Shown here: positions 30,637-41,152 of the stretch, piece by piece
Numbering within the stretch: position 1 is the stretch's first letter
How the letters are laid out: each line of letters starts with the position of its first letter
Origin: Candidatus Vesicomyidisocius sp. Pext_18_S21
GTDB taxonomy: Bacteria; Pseudomonadota; Gammaproteobacteria; PS1; Pseudothioglobaceae
NCBI GenBank assembly: GCA_021730165.1
Contig: CP072535.1
Span: 947,798 to 1,011,797 of the forward strand
Length of the DNA stretch: 64,000 nucleotides
Direction of reading: 5' to 3'
Made by a program: the position numbers and the translations under genes
The notes under the pieces: model-generated
The model's database searches: none
Told to the model about the DNA's origin: nothing
What the model saw: only the letters and a program-made list of their open reading frames with translations

Positions 30637-31842
30637 TTAACATTCAATACCTTCAATTTGTGCAATAGTATGAATATCCTTATCACCACGACCAGAAAGA
30701 TTAATAATAATATTTTTATTTTTACCTAATTTTTTTGCAAGCTTAATACCATAAGACACAGCATGGGAAGACTCTAATGCTGGTAAAATACCCTCAATTT
30801 TAGTAAGTATATGAAATGCTTCTAACGCTTCTTCATCAGTAATCGCTATATATTGTGCACGGCCACTATCTTTTAAATAAGCATGTTCAGGACCAACCCC
30901 CGGATAGTCAAGACCTGCTGAAATTGAATGCCCTTCAATAATTTGTCCATTCTTATCTTCCATTAAATAAGTACGATTACCATGTAGTACACCAACATTA
31001 CCTGCACAAAGTGGGGCGGCATGTGCACTTGGGCCTTTTTCCAAACCATATCCTGCTGCTTCAACACCATACATCTCAACTGAAATATTATCAATAAATG
31101 CATAGAATAAACCAATCGCATTTGAACCACCACCCACACAAGCTACCAAAGCATCTGGCAAACCACCTACTTGATCATGAAATTGTGCTTTAGCTTCTTT
31201 ACCAATAATACTTTGAAAATCTCGCACCATCATTGGATAAGGATGAGGACCTGCTATTGTGCCAATAATATAAAACGTATCATCAATATTCTTCACCCAG
31301 TCACGCATTGCTTCATTAAGAGAGTCTTTAAGTGTTTTTGAACCTGAAGTAACTGGAATAACTTTAGCGCCTAATAACTTCATTCGAAATACATTCAGAG
31401 ATTGTCGAGCTACATCCACCTCTCCCATATAAACCACACACTCCAAGCCTAAACGCGCTGCAACCGTTGCAGTTGCTACCCCGTGCTGACCAGCACCTGT
31501 TTCAGCAATAATACGTGTTTTCCCCATACGCTTAGCAAGTAATGCTTGACCAATAGCATTATTAATTTTATGCGAACCTGTATGATTTAAATCTTCACGT
31601 TTAAGATAGATTTGAGCTCCACCCAACTTTTTGCTTAAATTTTTAGCATAGTAAAGTGGTGTTTCACGACCAGCATAATGCTTTAAATCCTCTTTAAATT
31701 CACAAATAAATTTAGAATTATTTTTAAATCTAGCATAAGCATCTTTGAGTTCAAAAATAGCTGTCATAAGAGTTTCCGCAATAAAAATACCGCCATACTT
31801 ACCAAAATGACCATTATCATCTGGTAAATTATATTTACTCAT
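30637..31842 (-). CDS. trpB: tryptophan synthase beta subunit
   Basis: 401 residues. The PLP-dependent half of tryptophan synthase. The PLP lysine is K92 in [13 protein letters not shown], with [13 protein letters not shown] and the phosphate loop GGGSNAIG also visible. The start overlaps the trpF stop by 4 nt (ATGA). trpA, its partner, is not downstream but at 22963-23760. Full length with all catalytic segments. Confidence 0.97.
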   Translation of the reverse strand: MSKYNLPDDNGHFGKYGGIFIAETLMTAIFELKDAYARFKNNSKFICEFKEDLKHYAGRETPLYYAKNLSKKLGGAQIYLKREDLNHTGSHKINNAIGQALLAKRMGKTRIIAETGAGQHGVATATVAARLGLECVVYMGEVDVARQSLNVFRMKLLGAKVIPVTSGSKTLKDSLNEAMRDWVKNIDDTFYIIGTIAGPHPYPMMVRDFQSIIGKEAKAQFHDQVGGLPDALVACVGGGSNAIGLFYAFIDNISVEMYGVEAAGYGLEKGPSAHAAPLCAGNVGVLHGNRTYLMEDKNGQIIEGHSISAGLDYPGVGPEHAYLKDSGRAQYIAITDEEALEAFHILTKIEGILPALESSHAVSYGIKLAKKLGKNKNIIINLSGRGDKDIHTIAQIEGIEC

Positions 31843-32447
31843 AAGTTTGCCTTCTGGATAAATTGTTTAATCTTATTAATATCTTTAATTCCTTTTTCAC
31901 TTTCAACACCACTTGAAACATCAACCCCATAAGGATGTACTTGATTAATAGCATTAACTACCGTATTAGAATTAAGCCCGCCTGCTAAAATAATAGGTAA
32001 ATTAATATCAACCTGAGCTAAATTCCAATCAAAATTCTCACCTGTACCGCCATAAATATCTTTGTCGAACACATCTAACAATAAACCACTAGCCTGGTGA
32101 TACTCATCTGCCATCTTTTTGACATTAGTCTGCACATTCATATGAAGCGCCTTAATAAATGGCATGGTATATTGAGCACATTCGTGTGCTGTTTCATCTC
32201 CATGAAATTGTAAAGTATCCAATGGTACTTTACATAACACCTCATCAATAAAATTAGAGTCAGAATTCACAAACAATCCCACACGATTCACAAATGGTGG
32301 CAATACATTCACAATATCAATCGCAGTACCAACATTCACATAACGTGGAGATTTGTCATAAAATACCAAGCCAATTGCATCAATATCAAGCATAGCAGCT
32401 TGATTGGCATTATCTACACTAGTAAATCCACAAACCTTAATCCTCAT
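31839..32447 (-). CDS. trpF: phosphoribosylanthranilate isomerase
   Basis: 202 residues. A TIM-barrel enzyme of tryptophan synthesis. [11 protein letters not shown] near the N-terminus carries the catalytic cysteine, then LQFHGDE, and [11 protein letters not shown] with [10 protein letters not shown] form the phosphate site. The ATG directly follows the stop of the upstream unknown gene, and its end overlaps trpB by 4 nt, so three genes are coupled. Confidence 0.96.
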   Translation of the reverse strand: MRIKVCGFTSVDNANQAAMLDIDAIGLVFYDKSPRYVNVGTAIDIVNVLPPFVNRVGLFVNSDSNFIDEVLCKVPLDTLQFHGDETAHECAQYTMPFIKALHMNVQTNVKKMADEYHQASGLLLDVFDKDIYGGTGENFDWNLAQVDINLPIILAGGLNSNTVVNAINQVHPYGVDVSSGVESEKGIKDINKIKQFIQKANL

Positions 32448-33155
32448 CTACTTACCATTAACATCTAATTTTGTCTTAATCTTATCTCTATCAATCCACC
32501 AATCATCAACTACTAGTTGATCAATAGCAAATGAAAGTTTTCTCAAAAACACCTCTGGCTTATCTAACTGTAAAGTTTTATACCATAAATCAAAAGTTGA
32601 CTGATCAGTCACATGAGAATGCTTATCTGCAACAGATGCCATCATTTGTGATGAGAAAAAATTTAAATCGTCATCCGCGCCACAACGCATAGAAGTAATA
32701 TAATGCGCTGTTGTAGCAGCAATAGCACAAGTATCTGTCTCTTTTGGCGACTCATCAACCAAATGTTGTAACATAGCAACACTTAATTCTGGGTTAATTG
32801 GAAAAGTAACGCCTAACCACAATGCATGACCTAATGCCTTTAAAGCGTTTGGTTCTTCGGATAAAAACATTACATCACAAGCCTCAACTGCTAATTCCCA
32901 AAGCTCATTATCCCTTGCAATATCAAAGGCAATAAATGCTTTTTCCCAAGCATCTGAACCCTTATAACGCTCAACTTGAATTCTACTGATTTCTAATAAA
33001 TTATTAATTTTCTCTTCAACAGGAGCATCACCAGTTTGCAACTTAATTTTCTCATCAAAAAACTTAAGTCTAGACTTAAGTTGCTCCTCATTGGCGTATA
33101 AATCTTCACCATCTTCAGCATCAAAGATTTGCTGTTTGTTTAAATATTTTCCCAT
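32448..33155 (-). CDS. conserved-looking cytoplasmic protein of unknown function
   Basis: 235 residues from ATG 33155 (MGKYLNKQQIFDAEDGEDLY), preceded by AAGAAG as a plausible ribosome site; the frame is open 15 codons more, but that would overlap the next gene. No signal peptide or membrane helix. It is rich in acidic and helical segments (EKAFIAFDIARDNELWELA; ALKALGHALWLGV), suggesting an all-alpha, possibly TPR-like fold; this is a guess. It abuts trpF with no gap, so it is expressed with trpF-trpB. I do not recognise the family. Confidence 0.75.
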   Translation of the reverse strand: MGKYLNKQQIFDAEDGEDLYANEEQLKSRLKFFDEKIKLQTGDAPVEEKINNLLEISRIQVERYKGSDAWEKAFIAFDIARDNELWELAVEACDVMFLSEEPNALKALGHALWLGVTFPINPELSVAMLQHLVDESPKETDTCAIAATTAHYITSMRCGADDDLNFFSSQMMASVADKHSHVTDQSTFDLWYKTLQLDKPEVFLRKLSFAIDQLVVDDWWIDRDKIKTKLDVNGK

Positions 33156-33166
33156 CCAGATACTTC

Positions 33167-33349
33167 TTAATAAAAAGAAGCCTCTAAGCGATCTTCCCAA
33201 TTATTAGGAACATCAACATAATCAGGTTTCACATCCATCCTAAAAAACAGTTCATCAGACCCTTTAGACACTTCTCTTAAAACAATAACCAATTCCTCAA
33301 AATTATCCACCTGTGGATTAGCAATAATAACTTCACTTAATAATAACAT
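33167..33349 (-). CDS. small acidic protein of unknown function
   Basis: 60 residues, starting MLLLSEVIIANPQVDNFEEL and ending WEDRLEASFY. No motif recognised. It is followed 11 bp later by the 235-residue unknown gene, whose ribosome site overlaps its end, and the pair leads the trpF-trpB operon. Open frame, tight spacing and acidic, non-low-complexity composition argue that it is real; the size leaves doubt. Confidence 0.6.
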   Translation of the reverse strand: MLLLSEVIIANPQVDNFEELVIVLREVSKGSDELFFRMDVKPDYVDVPNNWEDRLEASFY

Positions 33350-33561
33350 AATTTTTTCAAAAAAAATTTAGTATTTTATACTTGTATGACTTGATTTATA
33401 TTAACCTAATTTGTAACTCTTTTAATGTCAAATAAATATGTTCATCTTACTTATACCACTCCGTGTGATATCTTTTTTCATCCTTCATTAATTAATATAT
33501 TCCTTATGCCTCTAAAACCTATTTTTCTCCATAAATAAATCTTAATCCAAAAAAAATAAGC

Positions 33562-35901
33562 TTATTTAATACTATTTTTATTAACCTTTTTCTTAACTAT
33601 ATTCTTTTTTAGTTTCAGTTTACCAAAAATAGCTTTTTTACACTCTTTAAGGGTTAAATTTTCTATAAGTTTATCGCCAAAAACTTTCTTGATAGTAATA
33701 TTTCTTTGGCCCTTGCCTTTCTTTTTTCCATTCCAAATATAAGGACCAAAACGACCGTTAAGAAGTTGTATGTCAGAACCATCAAATATTTTTATAATAC
33801 GTTCAGAATTAAATTTTTCTTTGATTTTAATAAGTTCTAGTGCTTTTTCTAAGCTGACTTCTTCTGGGGTATCTTCTTTAAGAGAAACATATTTTTTGCC
33901 ATATTGAATGTAGGGGCCGAAACGACCGTAATTGGCTTTAATAACGCCAAAATTATCAGTTTCACCAATGTAACGAGGCATATTAAATAATTCTAAAGCT
34001 TCATCAAGAGTGATGCTCTCAATATCTAATAAACCTCTAAATGAGGCAAAGATTGGTTTATCTTTATCGTCTGTATGTCCAATCTGGACAAAAGCACCAT
34101 ATCTGCCAACACGCACGCTAACGGGTTTATCACTTTTTGGATCCACGCCAAGCTTACGCATGCCATGGATTTCTTCTCTAGAAATATTAGCAGCATCTTC
34201 TATTTTTTGATGAAAAGGGATATAAAAATTCTTAACAACTCCTTGCCAAGAAATATTTTGTGTAGCTATTGTATCAAAATCACTTTCAAGTTTAGCAGTA
34301 AATTTATAATCAATAATATTATTAAAATATTTGACTAAAAAATCAGTAAGTAAATAAGCAATATTAGTTGGAAATAATTTATTCTTTTCACCTAATATTA
34401 CTTCGCTTAGTTGTGACTGAATGACTTTATTGTCTTTAATTTCAATCAATTGATACTCACGTTCCACACCTATTCCAATTTTTTTTGTGACATAATTTCT
34501 ATCTTGAACTGTGGATACCATAGTAGCAAATGTTGAGGGTCTACCGATACCCATTTCTTCAATTTTTTTCACTAATGAAGCTTCAGTATAACGTGGCTTA
34601 GCACGAGAAAAACTCTCTCTAGCTTTAAAATTAACTATATTTAACATATTACCTTTGTTTAACCTTGGTAATAATTTATCTTCTGACAAGAGATAATCAT
34701 AAATCCTTAAAAACCCTGAAAACACCAATACCTCTCCATTCGCTATAAATATCTCATTAAGCCCTTCAATATTAATTTTTATTTTAGTTTTTTGTAACTG
34801 AGCATCACTCATTTGGCAAGACAAAGTACGTTTGTAAATAAGGCTATATAATTTAACAGCTTGTTCTTCAATATCAAAAATATTAGGTCTGGTTAAATCA
34901 GTTGGACGAATCGCCTCATGTGCTTCCTGTGCCCTATATTCTTTAGACTTATATCGTCTTGTGTTATGATATTCACTGCCCAACTCTCTTACAATAATTT
35001 TGTTAATTGCCTCAATTGCAGTTTCTGATAGAATAAATGAATCAGTTCGCATATAAGTAATAAAACCCTTACGATATAAATTTTGTGCCAAGATCATAGT
35101 TTGTTTAACTGAGAAGCCTAATTTTTGAAAGGCTTCTTGTTGTAAGGTTGAAGTAATAAAAGGGGCTTTAGGAGAGCGTTTAAAGGATTTTTTTTCAATT
35201 GATGTAATGGTTAAATTAGCCGATAAAAGTATATTAGCAAAATCTAATACTTGCTTTTTAGATTTAAACTCTTTATTCAATTTAACCTTAAATATCTCAC
35301 CACCTTCATTCGATAACTCTGCTTTGACTTTATAAGTAGAGCTATCAATATGTTTGCTAATTTCTCGTTCTCTTTCTACCACAAGACGTACCACTGGAGA
35401 TTGCACCCTACCAGCAGAACGTGCACCAGAAATCTTTCGCCATAAAATAGGGGATATTTCAAAACCCACTAATCTATCAATAATACGACGTGCTTGTTGA
35501 GCATTTACCAGTTGATAGTTAACTATTCTAGGCTTTGCAATAGCATGAGTAATTGCATTTTTAGTAATTTCATGAAAAACAATTCTTGAAGTGTCTTTAG
35601 GTAAATTAAGTGCTTCTAATAAATGCCAAGCAATAGCCTCACCCTCACGATCTTCATCTGTTGCAAGGTAGACTTTTTCTGCTACCTTTACAGCCTTACG
35701 TAAATCGGCAACCACCTTTTTCTTGTCTACGGTGATTTCATAGGTAGGGATAAAGTTATTATCAATATCTATACCCATATTTTTCTTAGGCATATCACGA
35801 ATATGACCAATACTAGATTTAACGCTAAAGTCTTTACCTAAAAAATTTTCAATAGTTTTAGCTTTGGTAGGAGACTCAACAATAACAAGATTTTTTGCCA
35901 T
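33562..35901 (-). CDS. topA: DNA topoisomerase I
   Basis: 779 residues. A type IA topoisomerase that relaxes negative supercoils. The Toprim domain has E9 and DEDREGEAIAW (D82, D84), and the active tyrosine is Y283 in GFITYMRTDS. The C-terminal part has the repeated GRFGPYI-type domains (three copies: GRYGAFVQIG, GRFGPYIQYG, GRFGPYIWNG) and a lysine-rich tail, but no four-cysteine zinc fingers as in E. coli. It shares one base with the smg stop. 212 bp of A+T-rich DNA separates it from the next gene. Confidence 0.96.
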   Translation of the reverse strand: MAKNLVIVESPTKAKTIENFLGKDFSVKSSIGHIRDMPKKNMGIDIDNNFIPTYEITVDKKKVVADLRKAVKVAEKVYLATDEDREGEAIAWHLLEALNLPKDTSRIVFHEITKNAITHAIAKPRIVNYQLVNAQQARRIIDRLVGFEISPILWRKISGARSAGRVQSPVVRLVVEREREISKHIDSSTYKVKAELSNEGGEIFKVKLNKEFKSKKQVLDFANILLSANLTITSIEKKSFKRSPKAPFITSTLQQEAFQKLGFSVKQTMILAQNLYRKGFITYMRTDSFILSETAIEAINKIIVRELGSEYHNTRRYKSKEYRAQEAHEAIRPTDLTRPNIFDIEEQAVKLYSLIYKRTLSCQMSDAQLQKTKIKINIEGLNEIFIANGEVLVFSGFLRIYDYLLSEDKLLPRLNKGNMLNIVNFKARESFSRAKPRYTEASLVKKIEEMGIGRPSTFATMVSTVQDRNYVTKKIGIGVEREYQLIEIKDNKVIQSQLSEVILGEKNKLFPTNIAYLLTDFLVKYFNNIIDYKFTAKLESDFDTIATQNISWQGVVKNFYIPFHQKIEDAANISREEIHGMRKLGVDPKSDKPVSVRVGRYGAFVQIGHTDDKDKPIFASFRGLLDIESITLDEALELFNMPRYIGETDNFGVIKANYGRFGPYIQYGKKYVSLKEDTPEEVSLEKALELIKIKEKFNSERIIKIFDGSDIQLLNGRFGPYIWNGKKKGKGQRNITIKKVFGDKLIENLTLKECKKAIFGKLKLKKNIVKKKVNKNSIK

Positions 35902-36392
35902 TATTGAATAGTACGATTTTCATCAAGAAACACGATTGATTCTAACCATTGTGTTGACGTTTCACTATCAACACTATTACCTAGTACCATCATAACTACC
36001 CACTTAAGGTCTTCTAAAGAGATACTAGTATCGCCCAATAACATGATCTGATCAATAATCATTTCACGCTGATTACCATTTAGCTGCCCGATATTTTCCA
36101 TAAACAACAAAAATCCTCTAGATTTAGCATTGAGTTTTATTTTTTCAGTCTTAGTATAAATACGTATACTACCTTGATAAGTCGTCTTAAATGGCTTAAT
36201 CTTACCATCTTGAATAGTAGCTATTTTTTCTAGCCAACTAAGTGCTTTATCAATACCCGTTGTATCAAATCCGATATCTGAAAGATGTGCTTTTAACTCA
36301 GTATTATCAATTTCATGAGTAGCATCTTGCTCTGCCTCTTCAAAAAGATAATCAAACATGTAAGTTAGAACATCAAGAATATTATTTGTCAT
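35901..36392 (-). CDS. smg: Smg/DUF494 family protein
   Basis: 163 residues, the usual Smg length (about 157). The N-terminus NILDVLTYMFDYLFEE and the C-terminal LLGDTSISLEDLKWVVMMVL match the DUF494 family. The biochemical role is unknown; it normally sits between dprA and topA. topA follows directly (1 nt overlap), but dprA is missing upstream, where a 1 kb empty gap begins. Confidence 0.9.
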   Translation of the reverse strand: MTNNILDVLTYMFDYLFEEAEQDATHEIDNTELKAHLSDIGFDTTGIDKALSWLEKIATIQDGKIKPFKTTYQGSIRIYTKTEKIKLNAKSRGFLLFMENIGQLNGNQREMIIDQIMLLGDTSISLEDLKWVVMMVLGNSVDSETSTQWLESIVFLDENRTIQ

Positions 36393-37456
36393 AAAAATCT
36401 CACTTAGTTAGTTACATAACCTAAATCCGTTAATTTAAGCTACCTTATTTTCAGGCTTAAGATAATCTACGAGCTAAGGTTCTTATTTATCAACCCTCAC
36501 TACATCATAACTCAGACATTTTAATAGCATAAAGTCTATTTTGTCTACACTTTTTACATAAGCAAACTCACGCCTTTAATTATGATTAGATAGTTTAGCA
36601 CCTTTCTTAATAAATTGATGATAGCCTTTTGATAATAGATTCTTGATCTGGATATTGAAAGTACCTCTTTATCTTATATTAATAAATAATTTTTCAGTAA
36701 CCATGGTACTACTTTTCATACTTACCATTGCCAAAACTCAATTTACTGATATCATAATACGATTACTAAATGACGTGGTTACTCGCTCTTATATAAAATA
36801 TCAATGAACAGTTCTTACAAATAAGTACGTTACATATTAAAATTTTAAATGCTAAAGATTTATACTTTGCTGGATAAATTCTATCAAACCAAATTACAAA
36901 CTACAATCCTTCATCTATTATAGTAATCATATTGAATCATAAATTTTGTTTAATAATAAAGAACAATATAATTCTTTAGTATCAATACTACTTATAATAT
37001 CTAGAATAATCACCATACCAAACTCGAATAATTCAAAAATAAGTACACAAGTATATTTAACTACCAACAATAACCAATTATAATATTAACTGTATATTCA
37101 ATAACCTCTCTAAACAAAATTAGATAATTTGAAATAATTTTTAGTTATTTGAGTATCTTTCATCTATTAAGAATAAAGATGTAATACATTTTTCACCTAA
37201 TTCATGTGTCTTCACTAGTTATTTACCGACTTATTGCAAATATGTTTATGACAATTTTAACAACATTAATCAATAAATAATACCACTTAAAACTTTTACC
37301 ATAATCCACAAATTAGTCATTATGGTATTTTTTAGATAAAAATATAAAAACGATGTAATATTTAGAATACTAAAGCCCTAACAAGATAACAAATATAAGG
37401 TTAGAGAATTAAATTATGGTAGAATTGTAAGATTTTATCTTATAAGATATTTCATT
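36393..37456. other. 1.06 kb non-coding gap upstream of rpmH; possible origin region
   Basis: No gene recognised. It lies between divergent smg and rpmH, where free-living relatives have either dprA (left) or dnaA/oriC (right). One DnaA-box-like 9-mer, TAATCCACA, is at 37302-37310 (one mismatch to TTATCCACA); I saw no cluster of boxes. The call as replication origin is weak and rests mainly on the rpmH-rnpA-yidC neighbourhood. Confidence 0.45.
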
Positions 37457-37597
37457 ATGAAGCAAAAGAGAACCTTTCAACCAAGTGTTATTAAACGTAA
37501 ACGTACACACGGTTTCAGATTAAGAATGAGGACAAAATCAGGTCGTGCTATTATTAATGCACGTAGAAAAAAAAAGCGTAAGCGTCTAGCAGCTTAA
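37457..37597 (+). CDS. rpmH: 50S ribosomal protein L34
   Basis: 46 residues starting [20 protein letters not shown] and ending KKRKRLAA, a highly basic, classic L34 (usual length 44-47). It is followed 9 bp later by rnpA, the near-universal rpmH-rnpA pairing. Confidence 0.97.
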   Translation: MKQKRTFQPSVIKRKRTHGFRLRMRTKSGRAIINARRKKKRKRLAA

Positions 37598-37606
37598 CTA
37601 ATTTAA

Positions 37607-37948
37607 GTGTCCTTTAGACTAACACGTAATTTAAGAGTTTTAAAACCATTTGACTATAAAACTATTTTTAAACATGGTAAAATAATCAAAGGTCAGTATT
37701 GGCAAGTTTTAGCACGAAAAATTGATACTCCAGAGCCCCGCCTCGGGCTTGCCATTTCAAAAAAAGTTCATCGTCTAGCCATTGATAGAAATAAAACCAA
37801 AAGAATTGCACGCGAAACTTTTAGAACACACCAAAATGATTTAAATCATTGGGAATTTGTAGTAATGGCAGAGCATTCAAAACCCGCTAAAAACTCTATA
37901 ATGAGTAATGATTTGCTACATTTATTCAAAAAAATAATTACCTATTAA
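37607..37948 (+). CDS. rnpA: ribonuclease P protein component
   Basis: 113 residues from a GTG start at 37607 ([21 protein letters not shown]). It is the protein cofactor of RNase P for tRNA 5' maturation. The RNR motif region appears as [17 protein letters not shown] (about 57-73), slightly altered from the usual RNRxKR. The last base of its stop is the first base of yidD. Confidence 0.95.
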   Translation: MSFRLTRNLRVLKPFDYKTIFKHGKIIKGQYWQVLARKIDTPEPRLGLAISKKVHRLAIDRNKTKRIARETFRTHQNDLNHWEFVVMAEHSKPAKNSIMSNDLLHLFKKIITY

Positions 37949-38163
37949 TGCATTATTTACTCTTAATTATAATTAAATTTTATCAACTGTTTATCAGTCC
38001 TTTATTAAAATCTAATTGTCGTTTTCAACCTACCTGTTCACAATATACCTATGACGCAATCCAAACACATGGCTTTTTTAAGGGATTAGGTCTTAGTTTA
38101 AAACGTATTAGTAAGTGCCATCCATGGCATGATAGTGGATTTGACCCCGTACCAAAAAAATAA
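37948..38163 (+). CDS. yidD: membrane protein insertion efficiency factor YidD
   Basis: 71 residues. An N-terminal hydrophobic/amphipathic helix, then the family core [19 protein letters not shown] with two cysteines, [17 protein letters not shown] and a terminal lysine pair. It helps YidC insert membrane proteins. It overlaps rnpA by 1 nt and precedes yidC by 28 bp. Confidence 0.96.
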   Translation: MHYLLLIIIKFYQLFISPLLKSNCRFQPTCSQYTYDAIQTHGFFKGLGLSLKRISKCHPWHDSGFDPVPKK

Positions 38164-38191
38164 TCCAGCTCTTTAATTAATAAATAATATT

Positions 38192-39817
38192 ATGAACAAT
38201 CAAAAATTCTTTCTCATTATTGCTATTTTTTTAAGTATTTTCCTCTTGTGGGACAAGTGGGAAATAACACATATAATAGATGAAAACGATAACCTTATTA
38301 GCCAAACCAAGATTAAAGATACTAGCACAATAAATAATTTATTAACAAATCAAAACCTAGATATACCAAGTGTTACAAATCACAATGATAAATTAAACCT
38401 TCCTAATACTGATACAAAAAATCAGATCCCATTTACAACAGTCAAAACCGATTTACTTACTCTAGAAATTAGCCACAAAGGAGGTACTATCCAAAATGCA
38501 TGGCTAAACAATTATCCAATAGAAATTAATTCTGAACAAAAATTCCAACTACTTAGTGATAAAACTGGTAAAATTTTCCAAGCCCAAAGTGGCCTATTGC
38601 CACAAGGAAAAATGCCTACCCACCATTCAATATTTAGTTCAAAAAATATCTATTATCAAATGGATGGCAATAATTTAGTTGTACCTTTTACTTGGAAAAA
38701 TGAAAATGGAATCATAGTTAATAAGAGATATCACTTTAACAAAAATAGCTACGTAGTTGGCATTGATTACCAAGTAACTAACACCACTAATAGCACATTA
38801 TACATAACTAGCTACGCACAATTAATTCGTAATATACCTGATCAAGATAACATGATAATGCCAACTTATACAGGTGGTGCCAGATTTAATGACCAAGATG
38901 TGTATGAAAAAATAGAGTTTGAGGACTTTAACGATCAACCAAAAACCAGCTACAAAGGCGGATGGATGGCAATGATTGAACATTACTTCTTTGTAGCCGT
39001 AATTCCAAATTTAAACCAAGTACATACTTATTCTTCAAAAATTATCAATGATAAGTATTTGTTAACTGTTGTAAACCCAGAAATATCAATTGCGCCTGGT
39101 GCAACAAAAATTATAACAAATAGTAATCTTTATATCGGACCTAAAGAACAATCTCATATTGACAATGTTGCACCAGGTTTAGATAAAACTGTTGATTATG
39201 GTATATTGTTTATTATTGCCAAGCCATTATCTGAATTACTTAATTGGATTTATTCAATAATTCATTCTTGGGGTTATTCTATTATCATCCTTACTTTACT
39301 AATAAAATTAACATTTTATAAACTCAGCGAAAAATCATACCGATCAATGGCAGGTATGCGACAACTTGCCCCAAGATTGAAAAAACTTAAAGAAACCTAT
39401 GGTGATAACAAACAAAAACTAGGTAAAAAAACCATGGAATTATACAAAAAAGAAAAGATCAACCCTGCATCTGGTTGTTTACCTATATTGGTACAAATTC
39501 CTGTATTTATCTCACTCTACTGGGTACTATTAGAAATGGTTGAATTACGCCAAGCCCAGTTTTGGTATTTAACTGATTTATCAGCACCAGATCCATATTA
39601 TATACTACCACTTATCATGGGTATTTCGATGTTTATTCAACAAAAACTAAATCCCCCTCCACCTGATCCAATACAGGCAAAAATTATGATGGCATTGCCT
39701 TTTGTATTCACTATCTTCTTTTTATGGTTTCCTTCTGGATTGGTGCTTTATTGGATGATCAACAATATCTTATCAATTACTCAACAATGGGTGATTAATA
39801 AACGCATTAATAACTAA
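38192..39817 (+). CDS. yidC: membrane protein insertase YidC
   Basis: 541 residues, normal for the gram-negative form. TM1 at about 4-20, a large periplasmic domain (about 25-345; FTWKNENGIIVNKRYHF, GGWMAMIEHYFF), then the conserved five-helix core with a hydrophilic-groove region near ILTLLIKLTFYKLSEKSY, and a C-terminal segment NPPPPDPIQAKIMMALP. It inserts inner-membrane proteins, including Fo subunits of the ATP synthase (family knowledge). mnmE, the usual next gene, is replaced by a TauD-like gene. Confidence 0.97.
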   Translation: MNNQKFFLIIAIFLSIFLLWDKWEITHIIDENDNLISQTKIKDTSTINNLLTNQNLDIPSVTNHNDKLNLPNTDTKNQIPFTTVKTDLLTLEISHKGGTIQNAWLNNYPIEINSEQKFQLLSDKTGKIFQAQSGLLPQGKMPTHHSIFSSKNIYYQMDGNNLVVPFTWKNENGIIVNKRYHFNKNSYVVGIDYQVTNTTNSTLYITSYAQLIRNIPDQDNMIMPTYTGGARFNDQDVYEKIEFEDFNDQPKTSYKGGWMAMIEHYFFVAVIPNLNQVHTYSSKIINDKYLLTVVNPEISIAPGATKIITNSNLYIGPKEQSHIDNVAPGLDKTVDYGILFIIAKPLSELLNWIYSIIHSWGYSIIILTLLIKLTFYKLSEKSYRSMAGMRQLAPRLKKLKETYGDNKQKLGKKTMELYKKEKINPASGCLPILVQIPVFISLYWVLLEMVELRQAQFWYLTDLSAPDPYYILPLIMGISMFIQQKLNPPPPDPIQAKIMMALPFVFTIFFLWFPSGLVLYWMINNILSITQQWVINKRINN

Positions 39818-39825
39818 AAATTATT

Positions 39826-40686
39826 ATGTCTATTCTTAATAATTTAGATGAATATAAATATTGGAGGGATGATAAATTAGAAAACTCTAGCACTAATATT
39901 AAAACCTGTTTGATTGAAATTAATAATCCTTTCAAGATTATAAAATCAGAAAAAGATAAAATTAAGCTTTTATGCCAAAAAAATAATTTTGCCTTATTTC
40001 ATATTAAACAACAAAACAACTATCCAAGAGCCATCATAGCTATTAACAAACAGCTTGGATTAGTAGATTATGATTCACATTTATACGTTCTAAATCAAGG
40101 TTTAGCAAATATTACCAAGAACGTTAAAAAAGACCAAGCTAAATTTATTCCCTACACCGATAAAGCCATCGGCTGGCACACAGATGGTTATTACAACAAA
40201 ACATCTCAACGAATACGAGCATTTTCTTTGTTTTGTGTCACGCCTGCAAGTTATGGTGGAGAAAATAAGTGGATTAACCAACAAATAGTGTATTTACAAC
40301 TAAGAGAATCTAATCCAGATGTTGCCATAGCTCTTACTCATGCTAAAGCCATGAGAATACCAGAATACGTTAAAAACAGCATTATTAAACGTAGAACTTC
40401 TATAGGTGCAATTTTTTTTATTGATGAACCCACCTCACAACTTTATATGCGTTACACACAAAGAAAGAAAAATATTATTTATTCAAATTCCCAAGAAGTT
40501 AAACAAGCTATTACCATTTTAGACAAATATTTAAAAACTACCACTAAATATCACTTCAGACATACAATGGCTGCTAATCAAGGCATATTGTGTAATAATA
40601 TCTTACATAAACGTTCTGCATTTACTGACAACCCAAATAATCCAAGATTACTACTAAGGGGGCGTTACTTTAATCGATTAAATTAG
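39826..40686 (+). CDS. TauD/TfdA-family Fe(II)/2-oxoglutarate dioxygenase
   Basis: 286 residues. The iron ligands H118-x-D120 lie in GWHTDGYYNK and the distal histidine near 261 in NILHKRSAFTDN, followed by the 2-oxoglutarate-binding arginine region RLLLRGRY. Such enzymes hydroxylate small molecules; the substrate cannot be read. It follows yidC by 8 bp and is probably co-transcribed. The lysine-rich N-terminal 50 residues are unlike TauD itself. The fold call is sound, the function unknown. Confidence 0.8.
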   Translation: MSILNNLDEYKYWRDDKLENSSTNIKTCLIEINNPFKIIKSEKDKIKLLCQKNNFALFHIKQQNNYPRAIIAINKQLGLVDYDSHLYVLNQGLANITKNVKKDQAKFIPYTDKAIGWHTDGYYNKTSQRIRAFSLFCVTPASYGGENKWINQQIVYLQLRESNPDVAIALTHAKAMRIPEYVKNSIIKRRTSIGAIFFIDEPTSQLYMRYTQRKKNIIYSNSQEVKQAITILDKYLKTTTKYHFRHTMAANQGILCNNILHKRSAFTDNPNNPRLLLRGRYFNRLN

Positions 40687-41152
40687 AATTATAATTTATA
40701 TATTAATTAATCATCACTGACTGACAAAAGCTAAACAAATTAGTTTACCAAATTTTAATCAGCGACTCAATGAAATTATCTCTTTAATTATTATTCATAG
40801 TATCTTATTACCACCTGGAAACTTTGATAATCACTATATCTAAGTTTTTTAACAATCAACTAGAGTCTAATCAACACACTTATTAATTAGACAAACGACA
40901 TGATAATTCAGTTTATACCTTTTAATTAAAGAGCTTGACATGTAATCTATAATAGAGCATAACTACAATGACTTTTATGAATTACAAGGAGACAACAGTA
41001 TACTGTATGAATCAGTACAATGTAACATCTTAAATAAGATGGTAAAATTACTAAGATATAATTATCTAATAAGTGCCATTAAAGATAATATCTGGGTTAT
41101 CTCCAGAAAGAAAGACCGATACTGACCCCTTATTTTAAATGGAGTAAACTAC
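40687..41152. other. 466 bp gap with possible promoter and gene scrap
   Basis: A roughly 40-codon open stretch (about 40721-40840, plus) without a start codon reads ISLPNFNQRLNEIISL and may be a decayed gene; I cannot name it. A TTGACA at 40935-40940 with a weak CATAAC at 40958-40963 could be a promoter for kdsC, giving a leader of about 190 nt. The kdsD partner often found before kdsC is absent. Confidence 0.45.

Noticed and set aside
40935..40954. TTGACA followed by TATAAT 7 bp later before kdsC
   Set aside because: The 7 bp spacing cannot form a sigma-70 promoter; only the weaker CATAAC at 17 bp is possible.
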